A stretch of 64,000 nt of DNA. Origin: Castellaniella denitrificans (GTDB lineage Bacteria > Pseudomonadota > Gammaproteobacteria > Burkholderiales > Burkholderiaceae_B). Below, one piece after another: positions 56,747 through 64,000 of this stretch. The notes beneath the pieces are model-generated. The model ran no database searches. It was given only the letters and a program-made list of their open reading frames with translations, and was not told where the DNA came from. Positions within the stretch are counted from its first letter, which is position 1. Every line of letters begins with the position of its first letter. The stretch is from positions 1,109,478-1,173,477 of the forward strand of contig NZ_JBHSEZ010000001.1 in assembly GCF_042653765.1 (NCBI RefSeq), in the 5' to 3' direction. Made by a program: the position numbers and the translations under genes.

Positions 56747-57940
56747 TCATCCAGCCACCCAGGTGTTCAAACCCCGCAGACGTTCCAGCGCCTGGTCCAG
56801 GGTGGCGTCCAGCTTGGCGAAACACAGGCGCAACAAACCGTGGTTGGATTCGGGCCGATTCGGGTCGGCATAGAAGGCCGACACCGGAATGCTGGCGACG
56901 CCGATTTCCCGGGTCACGCGGACGGACAGTTCCTTTTCCAGTCCGGAACCCAACGCGGCGGTATCCACCAGCAGAAAGAACGTGCCTTCCGAATGCAGCG
57001 GACGAAGCAAGGTTTCCTTCAGGCCGGAAAGCAACCGGTCCCGTTTTTTCTGGTAAAAGCCCGACAGTTCCGACAGCGTGTCCGACTCCCTCAGGTACCG
57101 GGCGATGCCCGCCTGCATGGGCGTACTGACGGAAAAAACGGTGAACTGGTGTACCTTGCGGGTTTCCGCCATCACCGGTTCCGGAGCGCAGCAGTAGCCG
57201 ATCTTCCAGCCGGTGGCATGGAAAGTCTTGCCGAAGGACGACACCAGAACGGTGCGATCCGCCAGCAAGGGGCGCGAGACGGGGCTCAGGTGCGTGAATC
57301 CGTCAAACACAATGTGTTCGTAGGCTTCATCCGACAACAGCAGGATCGGATGCCTGGAAACAATGGCCTCCAGGGCATCCAGGTCTTCGGGCTTCAGTGT
57401 CAGTCCGGTCGGATTGTGGGGAAAGTTCAGGACCAGCATCCGTGTTTTCGCCGTGATGGCGGATTCGATCCGGTTCCAGTCGACGCGAAACATCGGGTCG
57501 TCCGTTTCCGGCGGGCGCATGGGAACGCGCACCGCTTCGGCGCCCGCCAGCCGGATCGAAGGCGCGTACAAATCGTAGGCCGGGTCGATCAGGAGGACTT
57601 CGTCTCCCGGGTGCGTCAATGCCAACAAGCTGCTCATCAGCGCTTCCGTCGCACCGGAAGTGACCGTGATTTCGGATTCCGTCGAGTAGATCCGTCCGTG
57701 CTGCGCCTGGACCTTGGATGCGATGGCTTCCCGAAGCTGGGGCAAGCCGGCCATGGGGGCGTACTGGTTGTGTCCCTGCGACATGGCTTCGCTGACAGCC
57801 TGGATCAGGGGGCCGGGCGGTGGATAGTCCGGGAAGCCCTGCCCCAGGTTGATGGCCTGGCATTGCAATGCCAGCGCACTCATCTCGGTGAAAATGGTGC
57901 TGCCGATGTCGGGCAGCTTGGATGGCAGCGTGTTCAGCAT
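56747..57940 (-). CDS. Class-I/II aminotransferase, methionine/kynurenine transaminase type (YbdL-like)
   Basis: A 397-residue PLP enzyme. INLGQGFPDYPPPG near residue 30, the NFPHNPTG substrate loop, LLLSDEAYEHIVFD (PLP-contacting Asp/Tyr) and SSFGKTFHATGWKIGY (PLP Lys) mark the glutamine transaminase K/YbdL group, which uses methionine, aromatic amino acids or kynurenine. Start at 57940 (MLNTLPSKLPDIGSTIF), the family start. It is separated by 40 kb from the kynurenine genes, so a methionine role is as likely. Confidence 0.88.
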   Translation of the reverse strand: MLNTLPSKLPDIGSTIFTEMSALALQCQAINLGQGFPDYPPPGPLIQAVSEAMSQGHNQYAPMAGLPQLREAIASKVQAQHGRIYSTESEITVTSGATEALMSSLLALTHPGDEVLLIDPAYDLYAPSIRLAGAEAVRVPMRPPETDDPMFRVDWNRIESAITAKTRMLVLNFPHNPTGLTLKPEDLDALEAIVSRHPILLLSDEAYEHIVFDGFTHLSPVSRPLLADRTVLVSSFGKTFHATGWKIGYCCAPEPVMAETRKVHQFTVFSVSTPMQAGIARYLRESDTLSELSGFYQKKRDRLLSGLKETLLRPLHSEGTFFLLVDTAALGSGLEKELSVRVTREIGVASIPVSAFYADPNRPESNHGLLRLCFAKLDATLDQALERLRGLNTWVAG

Positions 57941-58039
57941 ATGTGATCCGGATGATGGATTTGTGTTGGTTTTACGACGCGTTTTTAAGCACGGCGGCTT
58001 GAGTTGCGGATACAATCGCGCCTAAGGGAAAACTATGAT

Positions 58040-58067
58040 TTGACTTTTCATGTTGCGTAGTTATGCT
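58040..58067 (+). promoter_or_regulatory. Probable cold-shock gene promoter
   Basis: TTGACT (58040-58045), 16 bases, TATGCT (58062-58067). Transcription from about 58074 would leave a leader of about 130 bases, as usual for csp messages, whose leaders act as thermosensors. Confidence 0.55.
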
Positions 58068-58206
58068 CCCTGTTGCAATGCAATCTAGCAGTACGCACGT
58101 CTCGCACACGGCATGCCTTGTTGCTATCCGCACTCCGGCACGATCTGTTTCGTTTCAGCGTTCTTGATTCATTGTTTTCATTCATTCATTTAGGACGTTT
58201 CAGATC

Positions 58207-58413
58207 ATGGCTCAAACGGGCAAAGTCAAATGGTTCAACGCTGAGAAGGGCTTCGGCTTCATCACGCCGGACGCCGGTGGCACCGATGTGTTCGCGCACT
58301 TCTCCGCCATCGAAGGTCGCGGCTATCGCAGCCTGAACGAAGGCCAGGCCGTGCAGTACGAAGTCAAGGATGGCCCCAAGGGTCCCCAGGCTGCTGAAAT
58401 CCGCCCGCTGTAA
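58207..58413 (+). CDS. Cold-shock protein, CspA family
   Basis: A 68-residue OB-fold RNA/ssDNA chaperone. RNP1 is KGFGFI and RNP2 is DVFAHF; the start MAQTGKVKWFNAEKGFGF is typical. Ribosome site AGGA eleven bases upstream. It has its own long leader and a strong terminator right after. Confidence 0.97.
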   Translation: MAQTGKVKWFNAEKGFGFITPDAGGTDVFAHFSAIEGRGYRSLNEGQAVQYEVKDGPKGPQAAEIRPL

Positions 58414-58433
58414 TCAGCCGCGCGGTTTTCTCG

Positions 58434-58459
58434 AAAGGCACTCTTCGGAGTGCCTTTTT
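58434..58459 (+). terminator. Terminator of the cold-shock gene with UUCG tetraloop
   Basis: AAAGGCACTC-TTCG-GAGTGCCTTT, a perfect 10-bp stem (58434-58443 and 58448-58457), running into TTTTT. Confidence 0.93.
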
Positions 58460-58492
58460 CATTCTGGCCCGGGGTTTTCCAGCCAAGGAAAC

Positions 58493-58535
58493 TTGTACCC
58501 CTCTTGTCCAGGGCTTGTCCACAGCTTTGTTCACA
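58493..58535 (+). promoter_or_regulatory. Phased row of four DnaA-box-like 9-mers
   Basis: TTGTACCCC (58493), TTGTCCAGG (58504), TTGTCCACA (58515) and TTGTTCACA (58527) all on the same strand, starting 11, 11 and 12 bases apart, one helical turn each. The third differs from the consensus by one base. Same-face arrays of weak boxes are the form in which DnaA filaments build on origins. Confidence 0.5.
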
Positions 58536-58562
58536 TTGGGTATGTGCTTATATCTTGGACAA

Positions 58563-58578
58563 TGTTCCACGTGGAACA
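58563..58578. promoter_or_regulatory. parS site 1
   Basis: TGTTCCACGTGGAACA, a perfect 16-base palindrome and known variant of the bacterial centromere bound by ParB. Confidence 0.95.
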
Positions 58579-59034
58579 TCGGTGTACATTCATTGTTTTG
58601 GGTATTGTTTGATTGTTGGTGGGCGGCGGTCCGTCAATGCGGATGAGTTTGACCTGCTTGACGATTGCCATGTCTTGAATGCCCTGATGGGATCAAGAAT
58701 CCGGTGCAAGATTTCTATAAGCATGGTTATTCTTGGCTTGAAGCATCAAGGAATCTTTGAACAAGTTCTCGCGCCGCGTGCACCTGTGGACTCGGGCGGT
58801 CTACCCTGTTGTTGATTCACGTCGCGGTCTGCAGGCCGCTTCGATTTACTGAGTATGGTTATTGTCCGCAGGGTCTGCCCATGGGCCCATCCTGCAATAA
58901 CATTGGCTATTGCTATAGTTCGCGTCTTGAATGCTATCAAGATCCGTAGTGCCCGCTTGCCGCTCGACTTGTCCAAAGGTTTCCTGACTGGAATTCAAGG
59001 AGTATTTTTCTGCTCTGAAATCAGCTTGCCAGAA

Positions 59035-59050
59035 TGTTCCACGTGGAACA
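59035..59050. promoter_or_regulatory. parS site 2
   Basis: Identical to site 1, perfect palindrome TGTTCCACGTGGAACA. Confidence 0.95.
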
Positions 59051-59061
59051 TACCTAAACTC

Positions 59062-59077
59062 TGTTTCACGTGGAACA
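59062..59077. promoter_or_regulatory. parS site 3
   Basis: TGTTTCACGTGGAACA: one half of the TTTCAC type, one half of the GGAACA type. 27 bases from site 2 and just upstream of the mnmG -10 box. Confidence 0.92.
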
Positions 59078-59104
59078 TTTCCCCGAAGGCGCACGAAGTA
59101 TAAT
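59076..59104 (+). promoter_or_regulatory. mnmG-rsmG-parA-parB promoter
   Basis: A perfect -10, TATAAT (59099-59104), 26 bases before the ATG. The -35 region (about 59076-59081, CATTTC) is poor and is overlapped at its edge by parS site 3, so ParB binding could control this operon. Confidence 0.6.
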
Positions 59105-59129
59105 TTCGTGAACCTCTCAGTTTCTCCCT

Positions 59130-61046
59130 ATGAATTACTCTGAAGAATTCGACGTCCTCGTGATCGGTGGTGGTCATGCCGGGGCCGAGGCCGCATTGGC
59201 CGCGGCCCGTATGGGTGCGTCCACGCTTTTGTTGACCCACAACATGGATACCCTGGGGCAGATGTCCTGCAATCCTTCCATTGGGGGTATCGGCAAGGGA
59301 CACCTGGTAAAGGAAGTCGATGCCTTGGGGGGCGCCATGGCCTGGGCTACGGATCAGGCAGGTATTCAATTCAGGATATTGAATCGTTCCAAGGGGCCCG
59401 CGGTGAGGGCGACTCGCGCACAGGCGGATCGGTCCCTGTATCGCCGCGCCATCCGGATGATCCTGCAGGAGCAGAAAAACCTGATGATTTTCCAGCAGGC
59501 GGTGGACGATCTGATCCTTGAAGGGGATCGCGTCGTAGGGGCTCGAACCCAGATCGGACTGGTGTTTCGTGCGCGGGCCGTGGTCCTGACGGCGGGCACG
59601 TTCCTGAACGGGCTCATGCACGTCGGGCTGTCTCATTACGCGGCGGGCCGCGCGGGTGATCCGCCGGCAACCAGCCTGGGGCAGCGGCTCAAGGAACTGA
59701 AGTTGCCCCAGGGGCGCCTGAAGACCGGCACGCCGCCGCGCATCGATGCAAACACCATCGATTTTTCCAGGACGGAGGTCCAGCCAGGGGATACGGATCC
59801 GGTGCCGGTATTTTCCTTCCTGGGCCGGGCCGACATGCATCCGGAACAGGTGCCGTGCTGGATCACGCACACCAATGAGCGGTCCCACGAGATTGTGCGT
59901 TCCGGCCTGGATCGTTCACCCATGTATAGCGATCAGGGAACGATCGAAGGAATCGGTCCGCGATACTGTCCCTCGATCGAGGACAAGATCCATCGCTTTG
60001 CCGACAAGACCAGCCATCAGGTGTTCCTGGAGCCTGAAGGGGAATCCTCTCGTGAAATCTATCCGAACGGGATTTCCACCAGCCTTCCGTTCGATATCCA
60101 GTTCGCCCTGGTCCGCAGTTTGCCCGGTCTGGAAAATGCCCGCATCATGCGGCCCGGCTATGCGATCGAATACGATTACTTCGATCCCAGGCATTTGCAT
60201 TCCTGGCTGGAAACCCGGTCGATCCGGGGCCTGTTCTTCGCTGGCCAGATCAACGGCACCACGGGTTACGAGGAAGCTGCCGCCCAGGGGCTGCTGGCGG
60301 GCGCCAACGCGGCCTTGCAGGCGATGGGCCGCGAACCCTGGACGCTGGATCGCAGCCAGGCCTATCTGGGCGTATTGGTGGATGATCTTGTAACAAGAGG
60401 TGTTACTGAACCTTACAGAATGTTTACTTCGCGGGCGGAGTATCGCCTCAGCCTGCGCGAGGACAACGCCGACCTGCGCCTGACGGAAATGGGGCGGACG
60501 CTGGGCCTGGTGGACGATGTGCGCTGGGATGCCTTTTGCCGCAAGCGCGACGCCGTCGAGGCCGAAGTCCAGCGCTTGCGGGAAACCCGCGTCAATCCGG
60601 CGGTGCTGGACGCCCATGCCCGCGAGCGCCTGGCCCTGCGGCGGCTGGATCGCCATCCCAGCCTGCTGGATCTACTGCGCCGTCCCGACGTCGAATACGA
60701 CGCCCTGATGGCCCTGCGGGACGAGCAGGGGGCCTTGCTGGCGGGCCCGGGGCTGCAAGATCCCGTGCAGGCCGAGCAGGTCGGCATCCAGGCCAAGTAT
60801 GCCGGCTATGTGGACCGCCAGCGCGACGAGATCGAACGCCAGAAGGCCCAGGCGGACCAGGCCGTGCCGGACGACTTCGACTATGCCTCCGTCGCCGGCC
60901 TGTCGACCGAAGTGCGCCAGCGCCTGGAAACCGCCCGCCCCGCCACCGTCGGCCAGGCGGCGCGGATTTCCGGCGTCACGCCGGCGGCGGTGTCCCTGCT
61001 GCTGGTCCACCTGAAGCGGCACGCCCGCGGGCGCCAGGCGGCATGA
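59130..61046 (+). CDS. mnmG: tRNA uridine 5-carboxymethylaminomethyl modification enzyme MnmG (GidA)
   Basis: A 638-residue FAD protein and partner of MnmE. The FAD site is VLVIGGGHAGAEAALAAARMG; further signatures are MSCNPSIGGIGKGHLVKEVDAL, GRLKTGTPPRID and the C-terminal helical MnmE/tRNA-binding part ending in the ParB-like LSTEVRQRLETARP region. Full length. The ribosome site is weak (TCTCCCT). Codons 418-433 (60381-60428) are unlike the rest, almost all A- or T-ending (see findings). The stop overlaps the rsmG start (ATGA). Confidence 0.98.
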   Translation: MNYSEEFDVLVIGGGHAGAEAALAAARMGASTLLLTHNMDTLGQMSCNPSIGGIGKGHLVKEVDALGGAMAWATDQAGIQFRILNRSKGPAVRATRAQADRSLYRRAIRMILQEQKNLMIFQQAVDDLILEGDRVVGARTQIGLVFRARAVVLTAGTFLNGLMHVGLSHYAAGRAGDPPATSLGQRLKELKLPQGRLKTGTPPRIDANTIDFSRTEVQPGDTDPVPVFSFLGRADMHPEQVPCWITHTNERSHEIVRSGLDRSPMYSDQGTIEGIGPRYCPSIEDKIHRFADKTSHQVFLEPEGESSREIYPNGISTSLPFDIQFALVRSLPGLENARIMRPGYAIEYDYFDPRHLHSWLETRSIRGLFFAGQINGTTGYEEAAAQGLLAGANAALQAMGREPWTLDRSQAYLGVLVDDLVTRGVTEPYRMFTSRAEYRLSLREDNADLRLTEMGRTLGLVDDVRWDAFCRKRDAVEAEVQRLRETRVNPAVLDAHARERLALRRLDRHPSLLDLLRRPDVEYDALMALRDEQGALLAGPGLQDPVQAEQVGIQAKYAGYVDRQRDEIERQKAQADQAVPDDFDYASVAGLSTEVRQRLETARPATVGQAARISGVTPAAVSLLLVHLKRHARGRQAA

Positions 61047-61720
61047 CCGATATTCCTTTTCCCGAATTCCAGGAACGCCTGGAAAAAGCCCTGGACGCCC
61101 TGGGGATGCGGGCCGACCACGTCCGCATTCCCGCGCTGCTGGGCTACCTGCAGCAGTTGCGCCATTGGAACAAGGCCTACAACCTGACCGCCGTCCGCGA
61201 CCCCGCAAAGATGCTGGTGCAGCACGTGTTCGACAGCCTGGCCATCGTGCCCGAGTTGCGGGCCCGCTGGCCGCGCCGGGACCTGCGCGTCGCGGACATG
61301 GGGTCGGGCGCCGGTTTACCGGGTATCATTCTGGCCATCTGCCAGCCGGAATGGTCCGTCGTCTGCGTGGATGCCGTGGGCAAGAAGACCGCGTTCATCC
61401 GCCAGGCGGCCGGCGTTCTGGGGTTGAAGAATGTGCGCGCGGAACATGGCCGCATCGAAGCCATGGACAGCCTGCGGGCGGATCTCGTGATTTCGCGCGC
61501 CTTCGCCTCGCTGTCGGATTTCGTGCGCGTCGCCGCGCACCATCGCGCCCCGGGCGGCACGATGCTGGCCATGAAAGGCCTGGATCCCGTGGCCGAACGG
61601 GCCGCCCTGGAAGCCGACACGGGCTGGTTCGTGAAAAGCGCCGTTGAACTGAGCGTGCCGGAAATGGATGCGCGCCGCTGTCTGCTGGAACTCGATTCAA
61701 GTCCCGAAGGAACCCCATGA
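61043..61720 (+). CDS. rsmG: 16S rRNA (guanine527-N7)-methyltransferase
   Basis: A 225-residue SAM-dependent methyltransferase making m7G527 in 16S rRNA, near the streptomycin site. The SAM loop is VADMGSGAGLPGIILAI; LRHWNKAYNLTAVRDPAKML is the conserved N-terminal motif. Overlaps both neighbours by four bases (ATGA), so the mnmG-rsmG-parA unit is translationally coupled. Confidence 0.97.
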   Translation: MTDIPFPEFQERLEKALDALGMRADHVRIPALLGYLQQLRHWNKAYNLTAVRDPAKMLVQHVFDSLAIVPELRARWPRRDLRVADMGSGAGLPGIILAICQPEWSVVCVDAVGKKTAFIRQAAGVLGLKNVRAEHGRIEAMDSLRADLVISRAFASLSDFVRVAAHHRAPGGTMLAMKGLDPVAERAALEADTGWFVKSAVELSVPEMDARRCLLELDSSPEGTP

Positions 61721-62526
61721 CCGCCGATCGTCCGAAATCCGCCCGCGTGTTCTGCATCGCCAACCAGAAGGGCGGCGTGGGCAAGACCACCACGGCCATC
61801 AACCTGGCCGCGTCGCTGGCCCTGCACGGACAGCGCGTCCTGCTGGTCGATCTGGACCCCCAGGGCAACGCCACCATGGGCAGCGGCATCGACAAGAACG
61901 CGGCTTCCGTCAACCTGTACCAGGTGCTGATCGGCGAGGCCGACGTCGCCCGGGCCCGCATCCGTTCCGAGAGCGGTGGCTACGACGTGCTGCCCTCGAA
62001 CCGGGAACTGTCCGGCGCCGAGATCGACCTGGTGCAGATGGACGACCGCGAGATGCAGCTGAAGCAGGCCCTGTCCAAGGTCGCCCAGGACTACGACTTC
62101 ATCCTGATCGACTGCCCGCCGACGCTTTCCCTGCTGACCCTGAACGGCCTGGCGGGGGCGCATGGCGTGATCATTCCCATGCAATGCGAGTATTTCGCGC
62201 TCGAAGGCCTGTCCGACCTGGTCAACACCATCAAGCGGGTCTACCGCAACCTGAATCCCGACCTGGAGCTGATCGGCCTGCTGCGCGTCATGTTCGACAC
62301 GCGGATGACGCTGCAGCAGCAGGTCTCCGCCCAGCTGGAGTCGCATTTCGGGAACAAGGTCTTCAAGACGGTCGTGCCGCGCAACGTGCGCCTGGCCGAG
62401 GCGCCCAGCCATGGCCAGCCCGGCGTGGTCTACGACAAATCGTCCCGGGGCGCCCGGGCCTATCTCGCCTTCGGCGAGGAACTCATCCGCCGTGTCGGCG
62501 GCCAGATTCGCCCGCGCGCGGCCTGA
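61717..62526 (+). CDS. parA: Chromosome-partitioning ATPase ParA (Soj)
   Basis: A 269-residue deviant-Walker ATPase: IANQKGGVGKTTTAINLAASL (KGGVGKTT with the signature Lys), the Walker A' DLDPQGNATMGSGI, and IDCPPTLSLLTLNGL. It lacks an N-terminal helix-turn-helix, as chromosomal ParA does. It moves ParB-parS complexes (58563-59077) toward the poles. 37 bases to parB. Confidence 0.97.
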   Translation: MTADRPKSARVFCIANQKGGVGKTTTAINLAASLALHGQRVLLVDLDPQGNATMGSGIDKNAASVNLYQVLIGEADVARARIRSESGGYDVLPSNRELSGAEIDLVQMDDREMQLKQALSKVAQDYDFILIDCPPTLSLLTLNGLAGAHGVIIPMQCEYFALEGLSDLVNTIKRVYRNLNPDLELIGLLRVMFDTRMTLQQQVSAQLESHFGNKVFKTVVPRNVRLAEAPSHGQPGVVYDKSSRGARAYLAFGEELIRRVGGQIRPRAA

Positions 62527-62563
62527 GCGGCCCGCCCGGCATCATCCATAGGAAACACACACG

Positions 62564-63505
62564 ATGGCCACTCGCAAAAAAGGACTCGGACGCGGCTTGG
62601 ACGCCCTGCTCGGCGCCGACAACGGCGCGCTGGACGCGGTGGGACGCCAGAAGGACGACTCCCCCAGCCAACTGCCGATCGACGTCCTGCGCGCGGGCCG
62701 CTACCAGCCGCGCACCCGCATGGACGAAGGCGCGCTGAACGACCTGGCCGAATCCATCCGCGTCCAGGGCATCATGCAGCCCATCCTGGTGCGTCCCCTG
62801 GAGGACGAGCCCGGCCAGTACGAGATCATCGCCGGCGAACGCCGTTTCCGCGCCGCGCGGCTCGCCGGCCTGGATGCCGTCCCCGTCCTGGTGCGCCGGG
62901 TGGCCGACGAGAACGCCGCCGCCATGGCGCTGATCGAAAACATCCAGCGGGAAGACCTCAATCCGCTCGAGGAAGCCCATGGCGTGCGCCGCCTGCTGGA
63001 CGAATTCGGCCTGACCCACGAACAGGCCGCCACCGCCATCGGCCGCTCCCGCTCGGCCACCACCAACCTGCTGCGCCTGCTGAACCTGGCCGATCCCGTG
63101 CAGACCATGCTGCTGGCCGGCGACATCGACATGGGCCATGCCCGCGCCCTGCTGGCCACCGACGCCGCGCAGCAGATCCTCTTGGCCAACGAGGTCGTCG
63201 CCCGGCGGCTGTCCGTGCGCGAGACCGAGAAACGCGTCGCGCGCGCCCTGCGCGAAGCCGACGAACCCCTCTCCACGCCCGCCGGCCGCGCGGCGGCCCG
63301 GGGCGCGGCCGGCGCCCGCTCCGGCGACCTGGACCGGCTGGAAAAAGCCCTGTCCGATCATCTGGCGACCCAGGTGAGGATCCGCACGGGCGCCCGCAAG
63401 GGCGGGCAGCTGGTGATCGAGTTTTCCGACTGGGAACACCTGGACGCCTTGCTGGAACGCCAGGGCCTGGGCGGCGTCCTGGCGGGTCGGGATGCCGTCG
63501 CTTGA
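62564..63505 (+). CDS. parB: Chromosome-partitioning CTPase ParB (Spo0J)
   Basis: A 313-residue clamp. The basic N-terminus MATRKKGLGRGLDALLG touches ParA; the CTP-binding domain has IAGERRFRAARLAGLDAV (the GERRxRA patch) and LIENIQREDLNPLEEA; the helix-turn-helix is LTHEQAATAIGRSRSATTNL; the C-terminus dimerises. The stop codon lies inside the -35 box of the following tRNA promoter. Confidence 0.97.
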   Translation: MATRKKGLGRGLDALLGADNGALDAVGRQKDDSPSQLPIDVLRAGRYQPRTRMDEGALNDLAESIRVQGIMQPILVRPLEDEPGQYEIIAGERRFRAARLAGLDAVPVLVRRVADENAAAMALIENIQREDLNPLEEAHGVRRLLDEFGLTHEQAATAIGRSRSATTNLLRLLNLADPVQTMLLAGDIDMGHARALLATDAAQQILLANEVVARRLSVRETEKRVARALREADEPLSTPAGRAAARGAAGARSGDLDRLEKALSDHLATQVRIRTGARKGGQLVIEFSDWEHLDALLERQGLGGVLAGRDAVA

Positions 63506-63530
63506 CATCAAGTTCGAATATCTTCATAAT
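63502..63530 (+). promoter_or_regulatory. Promoter of the tRNA-tuf operon
   Basis: Consensus TTGACA (63502-63507), 17 bases, CATAAT (63525-63530). The -35 overlaps the parB stop. Transcription would start near 63537, eight bases before tRNA-Tyr. Confidence 0.85.
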
Positions 63531-63544
63531 TCGAGATTCGCTTC

Positions 63545-63631
63545 GGTGGGGTGCCCGAGTGGTTAAAGGGGGCAGACTGTAAATCTGTTGGCCTTGCGCC
63601 TACGTTGGTTCGAATCCAACCCCCACCACCA
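63545..63631 (+). tRNA. tRNA-Tyr (GTA)
   Basis: 87 bases including encoded CCA. Acceptor GGTGGGG (63545-63551) pairs with CCCCACC (63621-63627); anticodon GTA at 63579-63581; T-arm GTTGG-TTCGAAT-CCAAC; long variable arm as expected for Tyr. Confidence 0.97.
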
Positions 63632-63681
63632 TGCGAGCGATGTCCCGCGCTGATGCAGGGACGTCGGCAGGGATCCGAATC

Positions 63682-63755
63682 GCGGGTGTAGCTCAATGGT
63701 AGAGCAGAAGCCTTCCAAGCTTACGACGAGGGTTCGATTCCCTTCACCCGCTCCA
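63682..63755 (+). tRNA. tRNA-Gly (TCC)
   Basis: 74 bases with encoded CCA. Acceptor GCGGGTG pairs with CACCCGC; anticodon TCC at 63714-63716; T-arm loop TTCGATT. Same order as in other proteobacterial tuf operons. Confidence 0.96.
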
Positions 63756-63790
63756 GCGGGTCCGGTTCGACGGATGTCGAAATGAATACC

Positions 63791-63865
<75 letters not shown>

Positions 63866-63901
63866 CAACATCTTGGATCATTCCACAGTCAGGAGTCAGC
63901 C

Positions 63902-64000
63902 ATGGCAAAAGGCAAGTTTGAACGGACCAAACCGCACGTGAACGTGGGTACGATCGGCCACGTTGACCACGGCAAGACGACGCTGACGGCGGCGATCACG
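63902..64000 (+). CDS. tuf: Elongation factor Tu (partial, N-terminus)
   Basis: The first 33 residues, MAKGKFERTKPHVNVGTIG then HVDHGKTTLTAAIT, are those of EF-Tu with the complete P-loop (GHVDHGKT). Ribosome site AGGAG about ten bases upstream. It delivers aminoacyl-tRNA to the ribosome. The rest is beyond the window. Confidence 0.97.
   Translation, partial: MAKGKFERTKPHVNVGTIGHVDHGKTTLTAAIT

Larger units (their letters stand above)
58414..59129. other. 716-base non-coding origin-proximal region
   Basis: No gene is supported here. It contains the csp terminator, four phased DnaA-box-like 9-mers, three parS sites and the mnmG promoter, each listed. The part 58600-59030 shows no conserved frame, and its base composition is more AT-rich than the window as a whole. 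This combination is what an origin with its partition locus looks like. Confidence 0.6.

Noticed and set aside
58600..59030. Small open frames between csp and mnmG
   Set aside because: No ribosome sites, no recognisable motifs and they run through parS sites.

Overview
The window is GC-rich chromosomal DNA from a betaproteobacterium. The DnaA, YidC, MnmG, ParA and ParB proteins, the tRNA-Tyr/Gly/Thr-tuf block, and an mnmG-rsmG-parA-parB operon lying close to but apart from rnpA-rpmH-dnaA-dnaN-gyrB suggest Burkholderiales, probably Alcaligenaceae (Bordetella/Achromobacter-like). That taxonomic placement is inference; no database was searched. I saw no insertion sequence, prophage, CRISPR array or rRNA.

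Positions 1-14718 form a catabolic island on the minus strand. Read from its promoter end, it encodes kynureninase, an amino-acid permease, an alpha/beta-hydrolase kynurenine formamidase, 2-aminomuconate semialdehyde dehydrogenase, 2-aminomuconate deaminase, 3-hydroxyanthranilate dioxygenase, ACMS decarboxylase and the lower meta-cleavage block in dmpEFGH order. A branched-chain-type ABC transporter (binding protein, LivH, LivM, start of LivG) follows. Together these take (3-hydroxy)kynurenine to pyruvate and acetyl-CoA. A divergent Lrp/AsnC regulator sits at the head. Kynurenine 3-monooxygenase and tryptophan dioxygenase are not in the window.

Positions 14735-26980 hold a LysR-EamA-LysR unit and, divergent from it, a glyoxylate-assimilation operon: glyoxylate carboligase, hydroxypyruvate isomerase, tartronate semialdehyde reductase, glycerate kinase, a GlcG/HbpS-like protein and pyruvate kinase. 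Malate synthase G follows from its own promoter. Glyoxylate can therefore go to pyruvate or malate.

Positions 27055-38708 hold mixed genes: a MetE-like protein, an HI0933-type flavoprotein with an overlapping PIN protein, a class-III aminotransferase, a DMT exporter, a MOSC protein, DNA polymerase IV, an atypical HMA protein, a hemerythrin-like protein, the ohrR-ohr peroxide pair, an FAD oxidoreductase and an ABM protein. The stretch 35006-35954 is rich in palindromes and repeats.

Positions 38755-48090 are the replication/translation core: mnmE, yidC, yidD, rnpA and rpmH leftward; dnaA, dnaN and gyrB rightward. Positions 48280-56486 carry a YXWGXW-type secreted protein, a GNAT enzyme, a LacI-TSUP-amidohydrolase operon divergent from an NCS2 nucleobase permease (three LacI-type operators lie between), a universal stress protein and a metallophosphoesterase.

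Positions 56487-64000 look origin-proximal: two perfect DnaA boxes, an aminotransferase, a cold-shock gene, then 716 bp of non-coding DNA with a helically phased row of DnaA-box-like 9-mers and three parS sites. This leads into mnmG-rsmG-parA-parB, then tRNA-Tyr, tRNA-Gly, tRNA-Thr and the start of tuf.
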